Source: Candidatus Eremiobacter antarcticus
GTDB taxonomy: Bacteria > Vulcanimicrobiota > Vulcanimicrobiia > Eremiobacterales > Eremiobacteraceae
Assembly (NCBI GenBank): GCA_003244105.1
Contig: QHBK01000019.1
Coordinates: 186,001-250,000, forward strand
Reading direction: 5' to 3'
DNA: 64,000 nucleotides
Shown: piece after piece, positions 1 to 8,478 of the stretch
How the letters are laid out: the number at the start of each line of letters is the position of its first letter
How positions within the stretch are numbered: the first letter of the stretch is position 1
Position numbers and translations under genes: made by a program
Notes under the pieces: generated by a model
The model's database searches: none
Told to the model about the DNA's origin: nothing
What the model saw: the letters and a program-made list of their open reading frames with translations, nothing else

Positions 1-1197
1 AAGCAAGACATCGCTCCACGCTACGATGCCGCCGCTGTGGCGCGAGAGCGCATGAGGGCCCAAGGAGGGTCCGTGCTGCTGGGCAGCGCTACGCCGAGCT
101 TAGAGACCTATCAGGAAGCGCTGCTCGGGAAGATCGCGCACGTGCGGCTGCAGAGCCGCGCCACCAACGCCCCGCTGCCGGCGGTCGAGATCGTCGATAT
201 GTCAGAACAGCGTGGGTTGCACGGCAGCAGGGCGCTGAGCCCGGCGCTGACCGCCGCCATTGAAGAATGCGTCAAGCGCGGCGACAAAGCGCTGCTCTTC
301 GTCAATCGCCGCGGGTATGCAGGGCTCTTGCTGTGCCGCGAGTGCGGTTTTGCGCCGCGCTGCAGGCGCTGCGCGGTCTCCCTCGTCGTTCATGCAGCTG
401 ATCGCTCCTTGCGCTGCCATATCTGCGGCGACGCTTTCCGCATTCCGCAGAAATGCGCCAAATGCGGTTCGCTCGACCTCAAGCCGTTCGGTTTAGGCAC
501 TCAGCGCCTCGAAGAAGAAGTGCGCAACCTCTTCCCGGCAGCACGCGCGGTGCGCATGGACTCGGACACGACGTCGGCGCAAGGAGCGCACGAGCGGCTG
601 CTGGATTCGTTCGCCGCGGAAGGCGATATCCTCATCGGCACGCAGATGATCGCAAAAGGGCTCGACTATCCGACGGTGACGCTGGTCGGCGTGGTGGCTG
701 CCGACTTGGATCTCAACCGGCCGGATTTCCGTGCTGCCGAACGGACCTTCGGTTTGCTCACGCAGGTCGCGGGCCGCGCCGGCCGCGTCGCACCCGGCAG
801 CCGCGTCCTGGTCCAGACCTATTCGCCTGAGCATTACGCGGTGGCCTTGGCCGCGCGCCACGACTACGAGACGTTCGCGCGCAAGGAGCTCGAGCTGCGG
901 CGGGAGTTGCTCTATCCTCCATTCGGACGCCTTGCCTACCTTTTGGTTTCGGGCGTCGCGCTGGCAGAGGTGGAAAGCCATGCAAAAACGCTGGCGCAGA
1001 CGTTGCGCGCACAGGCGCCAGCGGTCGAGGTGCTCGGCCCCGCGCCGGACATCTTGGCGAAGGCTCGCGGCGAGCATCGCATGCGCATCGCCTTGAAGTC
1101 ACCCGAGGAAGAGCCGTTGTTGGACGCAAGCGAGCTGGCCCGCGCGTTGCGCCGCTCCAAAGACCTGCGCCTCACCGTCATCGTCGATCCGCGCTAG
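1..1197 (+). CDS. priA: Primosomal protein N' (PriA helicase), C-terminal part, cut by window edge
   Basis: PriA is the DExH helicase that reloads the replisome at stalled forks. The frame is open from base 1, so the N-terminal DNA-binding domain and Walker A motif lie outside the window. Visible parts are the conserved KQD-PRY segment, GSATPSLETY (helicase motif III region), the zinc-binding insertion with eight cysteines (CRECGFAPRCRRC, then CHICG and CAKCG), a motif V-like IGTQMIAKGLDYP, and motif VI QVAGRAGR. The protein ends with the usual small C-terminal domain. The TAG stop is at 1195-1197, and the next gene converges on it from the other strand after seven bases. Confidence 0.95.
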   Translation, partial: KQDIAPRYDAAAVARERMRAQGGSVLLGSATPSLETYQEALLGKIAHVRLQSRATNAPLPAVEIVDMSEQRGLHGSRALSPALTAAIEECVKRGDKALLFVNRRGYAGLLLCRECGFAPRCRRCAVSLVVHAADRSLRCHICGDAFRIPQKCAKCGSLDLKPFGLGTQRLEEEVRNLFPAARAVRMDSDTTSAQGAHERLLDSFAAEGDILIGTQMIAKGLDYPTVTLVGVVAADLDLNRPDFRAAERTFGLLTQVAGRAGRVAPGSRVLVQTYSPEHYAVALAARHDYETFARKELELRRELLYPPFGRLAYLLVSGVALAEVESHAKTLAQTLRAQAPAVEVLGPAPDILAKARGEHRMRIALKSPEEEPLLDASELARALRRSKDLRLTVIVDPR

Positions 1198-1204
1198 CGG
1201 TTTC

Positions 1205-1918
1205 TCAGAACGCGGCGCCCACGCCGACGTTCACGCCCGAGATGGAGTTGGGAGAGAACGACGCACCGCCGCCCGACCTCGTGAACAATCCGGCGCGCAA
1301 GAAGAGCCCGCCGCGGCCTGACGGCACGAACACCACGCCGGCGTCTGCGGAAAACAGTGAGAAGCCGATGTCGCCAGTGCGCAGTCGCGGATAGATAAAC
1401 GCGGAGCCGTACAAGCCGGGACCAGGCTTGAAAGTGGGCAGATACTCGGCGCCCACCCCCACGCCATTCGCGTTGACGTTCGCGCTCGAGCGCTGTGCGG
1501 AGATGAAGCCCAATCCGAACGCGGCGTTGCCGCCGCGCGGGTCGTAAAGAACGAGTCCCTGCGCGAACGTCACGACGGGATTATCGGCGCCGTGCACGGA
1601 CAAGTCGTCGAATTTCAGGCCCGCCAAAAAGAGCGGCGACAAGCGGCCGAGCAGGTCGAGGTTGAATCCGCCGGCGTGCGCTGATCCAAAAGCCGCGGGC
1701 GCTCTCGTGCTTCCCGCGAGCGGCGCAATCGTTCCGCCGTCAGCACTGCCTCCCATGAAACCGAGGAAGCCAAAGCCGTTGCCGCCGTGGGAGCTTACCG
1801 GCGTCGGGCTGGGAAACGGGTTGGGCGGCTCCTCAGCGTCGCTTGGCGCGCTCGTCTGCAGCCAGAGCGCGAGCGCAGAGGCGAACAGCCAGAAGAGCAA
1901 CGCGCCGGAAGGGCGCAC
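1205..1918 (-). CDS. Exported glycine-rich protein, probably a small outer-membrane beta-barrel
   Basis: I do not recognise a named family. The 237-residue product begins with a signal-like hydrophobic segment (about residues 5-22). A proline-rich stretch (PPNPFPSPTP) and a Gly/Ala-rich region follow. From about residue 85 on it alternates polar and apolar residues as transmembrane beta-strands do. It ends in Phe, as many outer-membrane proteins do. The start is a GTG at 1918 inside the TAGTG junction with rpsT, so translation is probably coupled to the ribosomal protein. That pairing is odd for an envelope protein. Function unknown; an 8- to 10-stranded barrel is an inference from the strand pattern. 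Confidence 0.6.
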   Translation of the reverse strand: MRPSGALLFWLFASALALWLQTSAPSDAEEPPNPFPSPTPVSSHGGNGFGFLGFMGGSADGGTIAPLAGSTRAPAAFGSAHAGGFNLDLLGRLSPLFLAGLKFDDLSVHGADNPVVTFAQGLVLYDPRGGNAAFGLGFISAQRSSANVNANGVGVGAEYLPTFKPGPGLYGSAFIYPRLRTGDIGFSLFSADAGVVFVPSGRGGLFLRAGLFTRSGGGASFSPNSISGVNVGVGAAF

Positions 1919-2163
1919 TAAGCCTTTGCGGCTGTCCGCTTCGCCAGTCGCGACTTCTTGCGGCCGGCCTTGTTCTTATGGATGATGCCGCGCGCCGCGG
2001 CCTTGTCAAATGCGCTGGCCGCCGCAGCGACGGCCTCTGGCGCCGCGCCGGCAGCTGAAGCGCGCTTGTAGATCGTCTTGAGTCTCGTCTTCACGTCGAG
2101 GTTGCGTTTGCGGCGCTTCTCGGAAGCGCGCACCCACTTTTTCGCCGACTTGATGTTGGGCAA
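1918..2163 (-). CDS. rpsT: 30S ribosomal protein S20
   Basis: S20 binds 16S rRNA in the small subunit. The 81-residue basic protein starts MPNIKSAKKWVRASEKRR and has the expected helical hairpin composition and length (family 80-90 residues). Its stop TAG overlaps the GTG start of the downstream exported protein by one base. Upstream, 2164-2372 separates it from a divergently transcribed formiminotransferase-like gene, so both promoters should lie in that 209-base gap. Confidence 0.95.
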   Translation of the reverse strand: MPNIKSAKKWVRASEKRRKRNLDVKTRLKTIYKRASAAGAAPEAVAAAASAFDKAAARGIIHKNKAGRKKSRLAKRTAAKA

Positions 2164-2372
2164 TGCGCTCGATCTCCGTTTCAGAAAAGCGAAGGAAAGG
2201 GTAACAAAAAGAATCGCACGTTTGCTTCAGCCGGTACGCGCGCGACCCCTTCGCTTTCAGCGTCGGCGAGCGGGGGACTTCCCGGAGCGACGAGGAAAGG
2301 AGCGAGCGGGGCAGTCCGTCATTTTGGCCGCCCTTTTTGAAATGATTTTATGACTTTCAGAAGATCTTTGTC

Positions 2373-3206
2373 ATGACGTTGCTGCGCTGCATCGCAAGCC
2401 CACCGCTTCCGAGCACTGTCGTCGACGATATGTGCCGCCGCTTCAGCAGCGCGGGCAAACTGCTGGCCTGCACCAGCGATTGCGACGTCAACGCCACCTG
2501 CATATCGATCAACGTCGAGGACGGCGGCGAGCGCGCAGCACTGACGGCGCTGTCAAACAAATGGGGCGCTGCAGCCGCCGGGCGCGCCTTCCGAGTCGAT
2601 CTTCAACAGGAAGAGGCCGCGGGAACGTTCTCAGACGAGGCCGTGCGCGCTCTAGCCGTGGATCTTCACGGCGCTTTGCAATGCCCGGTTTACGTCGCGC
2701 GCAGAGCGGTGGCTGCCTCGGCTTGGAAATCCATCCGACCGATGGGCTGGGGACCCCAGGGCCTCGAGCTTGGCGATTGCGCTCCGACGCTGCCGTTCAG
2801 CGGCTCGCAGAGCGTCGGCGCCGCGATCGAGGTCGGCGCTTCCACGGTGATCATCAAAGCGATCGTCAAAGGCGTAGACGACGCTCAGTTGCGCCGCATC
2901 GCGGTAGCTGTCGGCGGCCCAGATAGCGGCTTTGCCGAGCTGGGCGCCTATCCGCTGGGCACGCGCGGCGGCGGCCAAGGGGTCATCGTCTTGGAGCTGG
3001 GCGACATCAAGCGCACGCCGCCTCACCGGGTGCTCACGGTGCTCGAGATCGAGGCGCGCCGCTTCGGTGGCTTCCTGGGCGCGGGAGCCTTGCTCTCCCA
3101 CATTCCGCTATCGGCGCTGTTGGATTCGCTCGCGTCCAACATCGGTTTGCACGCGCAACCGGCGCAAGTCATCGAGACGCACCTCGACGCGGCGCTGTCG
3201 CCGTGA
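2373..3206 (+). CDS. Formiminotransferase-like protein (FTCD N-terminal fold) without the catalytic motif
   Basis: The C-terminal half resembles glutamate formiminotransferase. It has a beta-strand VIVLELGD, then RTPPHRVLTVLEIEARRFG, then a PLSALLDSL segment, matching the family's VSMNLTDYR-TPLHRVFE and GLVPLAALLDA blocks. The N-terminal half keeps the spacing of the LLxxxSDxxxN block (LLACTSDCDVNATCISINV). However, the conserved H-PRIGATDVVPF loop that carries the catalytic histidine is absent; the aligned stretch reads DLQQEEAAGTFSDEAV. At 277 residues it is slightly shorter than the roughly 300-residue domain. It is therefore probably a fold relative with another or no enzymatic role. The stop overlaps the cdaA start (GTGA), suggesting co-translation with the c-di-AMP synthase. 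Confidence 0.6.
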   Translation: MTLLRCIASPPLPSTVVDDMCRRFSSAGKLLACTSDCDVNATCISINVEDGGERAALTALSNKWGAAAAGRAFRVDLQQEEAAGTFSDEAVRALAVDLHGALQCPVYVARRAVAASAWKSIRPMGWGPQGLELGDCAPTLPFSGSQSVGAAIEVGASTVIIKAIVKGVDDAQLRRIAVAVGGPDSGFAELGAYPLGTRGGGQGVIVLELGDIKRTPPHRVLTVLEIEARRFGGFLGAGALLSHIPLSALLDSLASNIGLHAQPAQVIETHLDAALSP

Positions 3207-4072
3207 ACATCCCGCATATAGCCCTCGCTTGGACGGATGCGCTGGACATCGTCCTCACCGCGTACTTCGTGTACGGCGTGCTGCTCATCATCCGCGGCAC
3301 GCGCGCGATGCAGATCCTACAGGGCATCGCGTTGCTCTTGGTGCTGCGCCTGGGCGCGCAGTATTTCCATCTGTGGACTGTGCTGTCGCTGCTCAACGCG
3401 CTCTTGATCGTGTCGGGAGTGGCGATACCCGTCGTCTTCCAGCCGGAGCTGCGCCGAGCGCTCGCACAGCTGGGTCGCGCGGGCTTTCACGAAGCCTCGT
3501 CGCTGCACGCCGACCGCGACTCCCTTGAGCGCATCTGCTCTGTCTTGGGCACGGCTGCAGCCGTGTTGTCGCGCAGCGCGATCGGGGCCATCGTCGTCCT
3601 CGAGCGCAACGCGGCGCTTGACGATTACATCGAAAGCGGCACCAAAGTGGATGCGCTGGTCACGCCCGAGATGCTGCTGTCGCTCTTCGCGCCGCGCTCG
3701 CCGCTGCACGACGGCGCGGTCGTGATCAAGCGCAATCGCATCGCAGCAGCGGGCTGCTTCTTGCCGCTCTCGGAAGCCGTTCTATTCGACCGCCGTTTGG
3801 GGACCAGGCATCGAGCGGCGCTGGGGATAACCGAGCAGACCGATGCGCTTGCGCTGATCGTCTCCGAAGAGACGGGCGACATCGCGATCGCTCGCGACGG
3901 ACGGCTGCAAGAGGTGGCAGGCAGTCCGCAGGCGGTGGCCTCGGCGCTCAAACTCGCGCTCACGACCGCTCGCAGGACGATGCCGCGCGCCACCAACATC
4001 ATCGACTATGCCCGGACGCTGATCAATCGTACCCATGTAGCAGCCGATGGATTGGATAAGACGAAACTTTAG
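3203..4072 (+). CDS. cdaA: Diadenylate cyclase CdaA
   Basis: Makes the second messenger c-di-AMP from two ATP at the membrane. Three hydrophobic segments occupy about residues 12-80. The DisA_N/DAC domain follows, with both signature motifs: DGA at residues 170-172 (in SPLHDGAVVI) and RHR at 202-204 (in GTRHRAALGI). The 289-residue length is typical for CdaA. The GTG start at 3203 overlaps the upstream stop as GTGA. The downstream cdaR start lies inside this gene (26-base overlap) and glmM follows, so this is the classical cdaA-cdaR-glmM operon. Two ydaO-type riboswitches in this window would sense its product. Confidence 0.96.
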   Translation: MNIPHIALAWTDALDIVLTAYFVYGVLLIIRGTRAMQILQGIALLLVLRLGAQYFHLWTVLSLLNALLIVSGVAIPVVFQPELRRALAQLGRAGFHEASSLHADRDSLERICSVLGTAAAVLSRSAIGAIVVLERNAALDDYIESGTKVDALVTPEMLLSLFAPRSPLHDGAVVIKRNRIAAAGCFLPLSEAVLFDRRLGTRHRAALGITEQTDALALIVSEETGDIAIARDGRLQEVAGSPQAVASALKLALTTARRTMPRATNIIDYARTLINRTHVAADGLDKTKL

Positions 4073-4688
4073 CCTGAAACTGACGGCCTTCATCACCGCC
4101 GTGGTTTTGTGGTTTACGTTCAATTACTTAAGCGCAGGTCCGGCGTACAACAAGACGCTCGACGTGCCGCTGTCGTTGCACAACGTGGGAGCCGGTCTCG
4201 TCGCAGGGAGCAACGTTCATAAGGTGACGATCGAAGTGACGGGTCCGCGCTCGCAGCTGGAGCGGTTGCCCCCCGAGGCCTTCAACGCCTACGTGGATTG
4301 CGCGGGCAAACCCGCAGGCACGGTCGCCCTCAACGTGGCAGTCGCCGGGCCGGAAGCGGGCAAGATCGGTGCCGTGACGCCGTCGACGGCAGTGGTCGTG
4401 CTCGACCGCTACGCCTACCGGCGCGTGCCCGTCATCGCCACTCCGCCGGATCCAACCTCGACAGCGACGGAAATCGATCCCAAGACCGTGATCGTCGCGG
4501 GCGGCCAGACGAGCCTCTCCAAGGTCGTCGGCGCTCGCGTCATCGTCGAGCAAGCCACCGGGGCCAAGCGCGTGGTGGTGACGTTGAAACCGGTGCCGGT
4601 TGACGCAAGCCGAACTCCGCTCGCCGGCTTGACGGTCGCTCCGGCGACGGTGCGCGTGGTGATCATCAACCGCAAAGCGCATTCCTGA
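4047..4688 (+). CDS. cdaR: CdaR-like YbbR-domain protein, CdaA regulator
   Basis: Membrane-anchored regulator that in Bacilli binds CdaA and tunes c-di-AMP synthesis. One N-terminal transmembrane helix (about residues 9-27, ending LWFTFNYLS) precedes extracytoplasmic YbbR repeats. The repeat signatures are VTIEVTGPRSQLERL followed by a conserved-length loop, and a second unit around PKTVIVAGGQTSLSKV. The 213 residues hold about two YbbR units, fewer than the four of Bacillus CdaR. The gene overlaps cdaA by 26 bases and its TGA overlaps the glmM ATG. The family assignment rests on both sequence and operon position. Confidence 0.88.
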   Translation: MDWIRRNFSLKLTAFITAVVLWFTFNYLSAGPAYNKTLDVPLSLHNVGAGLVAGSNVHKVTIEVTGPRSQLERLPPEAFNAYVDCAGKPAGTVALNVAVAGPEAGKIGAVTPSTAVVVLDRYAYRRVPVIATPPDPTSTATEIDPKTVIVAGGQTSLSKVVGARVIVEQATGAKRVVVTLKPVPVDASRTPLAGLTVAPATVRVVIINRKAHS

Positions 4689-6022
4689 TGAACAAACTGT
4701 TCGGCACCGACGGCGTGCGCGGTGTCGCCAACGAGTTTCTCACGCCGGAGCTGGCGTTCGCGTTGGGCAGGGCAGGCGGCTATGTGCTGGCGCAGCACGG
4801 CGCGCGCCGGCCCGTGATCGTGGGGCGAGACACGCGCCGCTCCGGCCCCATGCTCGAGCAAGCGCTCACCGCCGGCATCTGCTCGATCGGTTTGGACGTT
4901 TGGACGCTGGGCGTTGTGCCGACTCCGGGTGTCGCATATCTGACGCGCCATCTCAACGCCGCTGCCGGCGTGATGATCTCCGCATCGCACAACGCCATTG
5001 AAGACAACGGCATCAAGTTCTTCGCCTCGGACGGCTGCAAGCTTTCGGACGCGCTGGAAGACGAGATCGCGGCCAAAGTGGATGACGGATCGAAACTTCC
5101 GCGGCCCACCGGCATGCTGGTTGGAAATATCGTGGACCGCCGCCGCGTGGTCAACGCCTATCTCGAGCACTGCTGTTCGCTGGGCGTGCCGTTGGAAGGC
5201 AAAACCGTGGTGCTTGACGCGGCGCACGGAGCAGCCTACGACATCGCCCCCAAGGTGTTCGCCCGCCTCGGTGCTCGCGTCGTGCGCCTTCATTGCACGG
5301 CCAACAGCAAGAAGATCAACGTGCGTTGCGGCTCGACCGATTTAACCGCGATCCGCGCCACCGTAGCGCAGCATCCGGGCAGCATCGGGGTGGCCTTCGA
5401 CGGCGATGCCGACCGTGCGTTGTTCATCGACGAAGAAGGCCAAGAGCTCACGGGCGATCACGTGCTCGCCATGTGCGCCAAGAAGTTGTTGTCACAGGAC
5501 GCGCTGCCGCACAAGACGGTGGTGGCGACCGTGATGAGCAACATCGGATTGGAGCGCGCGCTGCACAAGATGGAGGCGGAGCTGCTGCGCACGCCCGTCG
5601 GGGATCGCTACGTTTTGGAGGCGATGCAGCGCGGCGGATTCAGATTGGGCGGTGAGCAGTCCGGCCACATCATTGACTTGCAAGCGAATACGACGGGCGA
5701 CGGCATTGCGACCGCCGTGATGATGAGCAGCCTCGCGGCCGGAGAACGACGTCTGGCGGATCTCGCTTCCATCATGCAGCAATATCCGCAGGTGCTCATC
5801 AACGTGTCCGTCCCCGACAAAGCGTCGTTTGACAGAGACACGCAACTGCTCAATCTTATTGATAAGACGCAGCAAGTACTAGGCGCAAACGGGCGCGTGC
5901 TTGTCCGTGCTTCGGGGACCGAGCCCCTGGTGCGTGTGATGATAGAAGGGCAAGAAGAAGCGCACATTCGGGAGCTGGCGGAACGCATTGCGGAACAGAT
6001 CGCGTCGGCACAGCACTATTAG
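4688..6022 (+). CDS. glmM: Phosphoglucosamine mutase GlmM
   Basis: Interconverts glucosamine-6-phosphate and glucosamine-1-phosphate for UDP-GlcNAc and peptidoglycan synthesis. The 444-residue length is normal. Visible landmarks are the N-terminal FGTDGVRG, the phosphoserine loop VMISASHN with catalytic Ser100, the metal-binding loop AFDGDADR, the sugar-binding GGEQSGH, and the phosphate-binding RASGTEPLVRV near the C-terminus. It is the last gene of the cdaA-cdaR-glmM operon. GlmM is reported to bind and inhibit CdaA in Bacilli (family knowledge). Its pathway partner glmS lies at 56.4-58.2 kb. No clear intrinsic terminator follows. Confidence 0.97.
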   Translation: MNKLFGTDGVRGVANEFLTPELAFALGRAGGYVLAQHGARRPVIVGRDTRRSGPMLEQALTAGICSIGLDVWTLGVVPTPGVAYLTRHLNAAAGVMISASHNAIEDNGIKFFASDGCKLSDALEDEIAAKVDDGSKLPRPTGMLVGNIVDRRRVVNAYLEHCCSLGVPLEGKTVVLDAAHGAAYDIAPKVFARLGARVVRLHCTANSKKINVRCGSTDLTAIRATVAQHPGSIGVAFDGDADRALFIDEEGQELTGDHVLAMCAKKLLSQDALPHKTVVATVMSNIGLERALHKMEAELLRTPVGDRYVLEAMQRGGFRLGGEQSGHIIDLQANTTGDGIATAVMMSSLAAGERRLADLASIMQQYPQVLINVSVPDKASFDRDTQLLNLIDKTQQVLGANGRVLVRASGTEPLVRVMIEGQEEAHIRELAERIAEQIASAQHY

Positions 6023-6130
6023 TCTCATCTCGCCGCATGCTCTTGATACTGAAAGGGTTTCGGCGGCCGATAGTGGGATAAGTCACCTTCAGACGTGACG
6101 GACGGCATGGAGCATGCCACTGCGCGTTTT

Positions 6131-6136
6131 TATAAT
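6131..6136 (+). promoter_or_regulatory. Probable -10 box (TATAAT) of the riboswitch transcript
   Basis: A perfect TATAAT lies about 80 bases upstream of the c-di-AMP aptamer, in a short AT-rich island of this GC-rich sequence. No good -35 hexamer stands 16-18 bases upstream. Transcription would start near 6143 and include the whole aptamer. Confidence 0.45.
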
Positions 6137-6209
6137 GAGATGGTGAATAGCCGGCGTAATCACCGGCAGATAATTCCTTAAGCGATCTCGGCCCATGCGG
6201 CCGGTTTCG

Positions 6210-6347
6210 CACAGCCAAGCCGAATCGACGGTTCTCAACAGCAGAACCGCGAGCGGGGGATACCACCGGGTCCCTGGGGTGAATCTGCGCACGGCGCAGA
6301 GGCGCTATCTTTCAGCGCTAACCCGTCAACTAACCCCGTAGGCATCG
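6210..6347 (+). promoter_or_regulatory. c-di-AMP riboswitch (ydaO-yuaA class), copy 1
   Basis: The conserved blocks of the ydaO aptamer occur in order. GCCGAATC is at 6219-6226. A GAACC-closed hairpin leads to GCGAGCGGGGGATACCA. GGGGTGAATC comes next, then a hairpin (CTGCGC/GCGCAG) and a GCGCTATCTTTCAGCGC hairpin. CCGTCAACTAACCCCGTAGGC ends the core near 6343 and pairs its GGC with the opening GCC. Riboswitches of this class bind c-di-AMP and usually turn off cell-wall hydrolases or potassium transporters. Here the aptamer directly precedes a LysM-NlpC/P60 hydrolase, the textbook target. No terminator separates aptamer and gene: the ribosome-binding site starts only a few bases after P1. Confidence 0.93.
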
Positions 6348-6356
6348 AGAGAGGAT

Positions 6357-7214
6357 ATGTTGCGAACGCTTACAGCGCTTTTGCCATGTTTGGCAGTTTC
6401 TATCGGTCTTAGTCTCCTCGCTTCGCCCACTCCGGTTTCAGCCGCATCCCTCACGTACACAGTCGTGCGCGGCGATTCACTGTATGCAGTGGCCCACAAA
6501 CAGCACATGTCGCTGGCCACGTTAGAGCGCATCAATCACCTCAACGACGCAAGCGTGCTCGCGCTTGGACAACAGCTGCGGCTTGCGGCGCCGACATCCA
6601 ACGCGCATACCAGCACGCGCACGAGGGTCGCGGAGCAGACGCGCAGCCTGAACAAGCGCATCTCCAGGATGGTGTCGGCGCAGCGGCCGAGCACCGTCGC
6701 CGCGATCAGAGCATGGTCGAACGTCGGGCATCGCGAGGCGGCCTCACGGATGGCCGAATCCCAAGCGGTGTGGGTGGCCACGCACACGAGCGGCACGTAC
6801 CGGGCGTTTTCCTGGGGTCCGGCGCTTGCGACCGCGCAGCGCACCATCGCCTTCGAAGTGAGCGTCACTAAGACCGCGCTGCGTTTCATCGGCGTGCCGT
6901 ATGCGTGGGGCGGGACCTCGTTCGCCGGCGTTGATTGTTCCGGATTCGTGCAGACCGTGTTCCACCGCAACGGCATCAACTTGCCGCGCACGGCGGACGC
7001 GCAGTACGCTTCCGGCCAGCGAGTGAGGGCGAGCGGAATGCAGCCTGGCGACCTTGTCTTTTTCCAAACCTATTCCGCAGGCGCCTCGCACGTCGGGATC
7101 TACTTGGGCGGCGGACGGTTCATCCATGCGTCGTCGTCGAACGGCGTTCGCGTGGATTCGATGTCAGAAAATTATTACGCGAGCCGCTTCATCGGAGCCC
7201 GCCGCACCATCTGA
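6357..7214 (+). CDS. Secreted LysM-NlpC/P60 peptidoglycan endopeptidase
   Basis: A cell-wall hydrolase that cuts peptide cross-links or stems. The signal peptide covers residues 1-30 (ending SAA). A LysM domain follows at about 33-78 (YTVVRGDSLYAVAHKQHMS...LALGQQL). A linker leads to the NlpC/P60 domain at about 172-285, with nucleophile Cys194 in VDCSGFVQ and His245 in ASHVGIYLG; His257 or a nearby polar residue may complete the triad. The ATG at 6357 has an upstream GAGAGGA, almost touching the 3' end of the c-di-AMP aptamer. Control by c-di-AMP, made by cdaA 2 kb upstream, is therefore very likely. A beta-lactamase-fold hydrolase follows 35 bases downstream. Confidence 0.93.
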   Translation: MLRTLTALLPCLAVSIGLSLLASPTPVSAASLTYTVVRGDSLYAVAHKQHMSLATLERINHLNDASVLALGQQLRLAAPTSNAHTSTRTRVAEQTRSLNKRISRMVSAQRPSTVAAIRAWSNVGHREAASRMAESQAVWVATHTSGTYRAFSWGPALATAQRTIAFEVSVTKTALRFIGVPYAWGGTSFAGVDCSGFVQTVFHRNGINLPRTADAQYASGQRVRASGMQPGDLVFFQTYSAGASHVGIYLGGGRFIHASSSNGVRVDSMSENYYASRFIGARRTI

Positions 7215-7249
7215 CAGGTTTCAGACCCGTTGCCCTTAAAGGGAATCGG

Positions 7250-8473
7250 ATGACTCAAATCCGGCTCCTAGTGGCGGTTGTGACCGCGGCAGTCGTCATC
7301 GCCTGGCCGTTGACGCTGTCCGGCGCAGCGGCGAGGCCCACGAGCGCTACACGCTTGTCGGCTGCCCAGACGGCGCGTGTTGATGCCGCGGTCGGCAAGA
7401 TCGTGTCGTCGTCGCTGGTCCCGGGTGCGCAGCTCGCTATCGAACGCCGCGGAGCGGTCGTGTACGAGCGCGCCTATGGCGTGGCTGATGCCGCGCGCAA
7501 GAAGGCGGTGAACCTGCGGACGCGATTTGAAATCGGCTCCATCACCAAACAAGTCACGGCCGCTGCAGTTTTGCAGCTCGTCGAAGCACATCGTCTGAAC
7601 CTCGACGATCCGCTTGAGAAGTATGTCCCTCAATACAAGCCTGGTGCTGCAGTGACGTTGCGACAGCTGATGTGGCAAACGACCGGTATTCCTGACTACA
7701 CTGCTTTGCCGCGGTTCATGCACTCGACCATCAATACGCCGGGCAGCTTCGAGCGCATCCTAGCGCTGATCGCGGACAAGCCGCTTGACTTTGCGCCAGG
7801 CACGCGCTGGGCATACAGCGACACGAACTACATCCTGCTCGGGCGAGTGATCGAAGCCGCGTCGAAGATGTCGTACAACGAGTATATACGGGAGCACATT
7901 TTCAGGGCCGCCGGCATGTCGCGCACGGGAACGATCGCCGATGAAGGGGCGATGCGCGACATGGCCACGGGCTACAGCAGCCGAAACGGGCGCCAGGGTC
8001 CGACTGCACGCTTTTCAGATCCATGGGCATGGTCAGCCGGCAACATCGTCTCGACAGCCGCAGACGTGCTCAAGTGGGATGATGCGCTGTTCCGCGGCAA
8101 GCTCTTAAGCTTGCAAAGCGTCGCTCTTATGACCACCCCCGGAACGCTGTCGGACGGAACGCCCACATCCTACGCGATGGGCTGGGTCGTGGACACGCAA
8201 GACGGCCACAAACGCATCTGGCACAACGGAGGTACCGTCGGTTTTGGATCGAGCAACATGCTCTATCCCGACGACGGGCTGCGGATCGTGGCGCTCATCA
8301 ACGACGCCAGCATCCCGCCGGAGACCCTCACCGCGCGCGTTTTCGAGGCGCTGAACCCGGGCCTAGCCGCGGCAACGGACCATGCTGTTGCTTATGAAGA
8401 TCCCGCTGTGACCCCGCGTGCGAAGGACATCATGCGTGGTCTTCGGCGGGTAATATACACCCGTCCGCTGTAG
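7250..8473 (+). CDS. Secreted serine hydrolase, beta-lactamase class C / PBP-like
   Basis: Member of the AmpC/penicillin-binding-protein/esterase superfamily. A hydrophobic signal segment (about residues 5-27) suggests export. The SxxK nucleophile motif is SITK at 97-100 in FEIGSITKQVTAAAVLQL. The second motif is the Tyr of WAYSDTNYILLG near residue 185, where the usual YxN is YSD. The third is the HNGG of IWHNGGTVGF near residue 325, in place of KTG. These variants fit esterases, peptidases or PBP-like enzymes better than a true beta-lactamase. I chose ATG 7250 because it gives a signal peptide and sits after AAAGGGA; the frame is open further upstream. It may be co-transcribed with the riboswitch-controlled hydrolase. 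Confidence 0.88.
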   Translation: MTQIRLLVAVVTAAVVIAWPLTLSGAAARPTSATRLSAAQTARVDAAVGKIVSSSLVPGAQLAIERRGAVVYERAYGVADAARKKAVNLRTRFEIGSITKQVTAAAVLQLVEAHRLNLDDPLEKYVPQYKPGAAVTLRQLMWQTTGIPDYTALPRFMHSTINTPGSFERILALIADKPLDFAPGTRWAYSDTNYILLGRVIEAASKMSYNEYIREHIFRAAGMSRTGTIADEGAMRDMATGYSSRNGRQGPTARFSDPWAWSAGNIVSTAADVLKWDDALFRGKLLSLQSVALMTTPGTLSDGTPTSYAMGWVVDTQDGHKRIWHNGGTVGFGSSNMLYPDDGLRIVALINDASIPPETLTARVFEALNPGLAAATDHAVAYEDPAVTPRAKDIMRGLRRVIYTRPL

Positions 8474-8478
8474 GCGGA

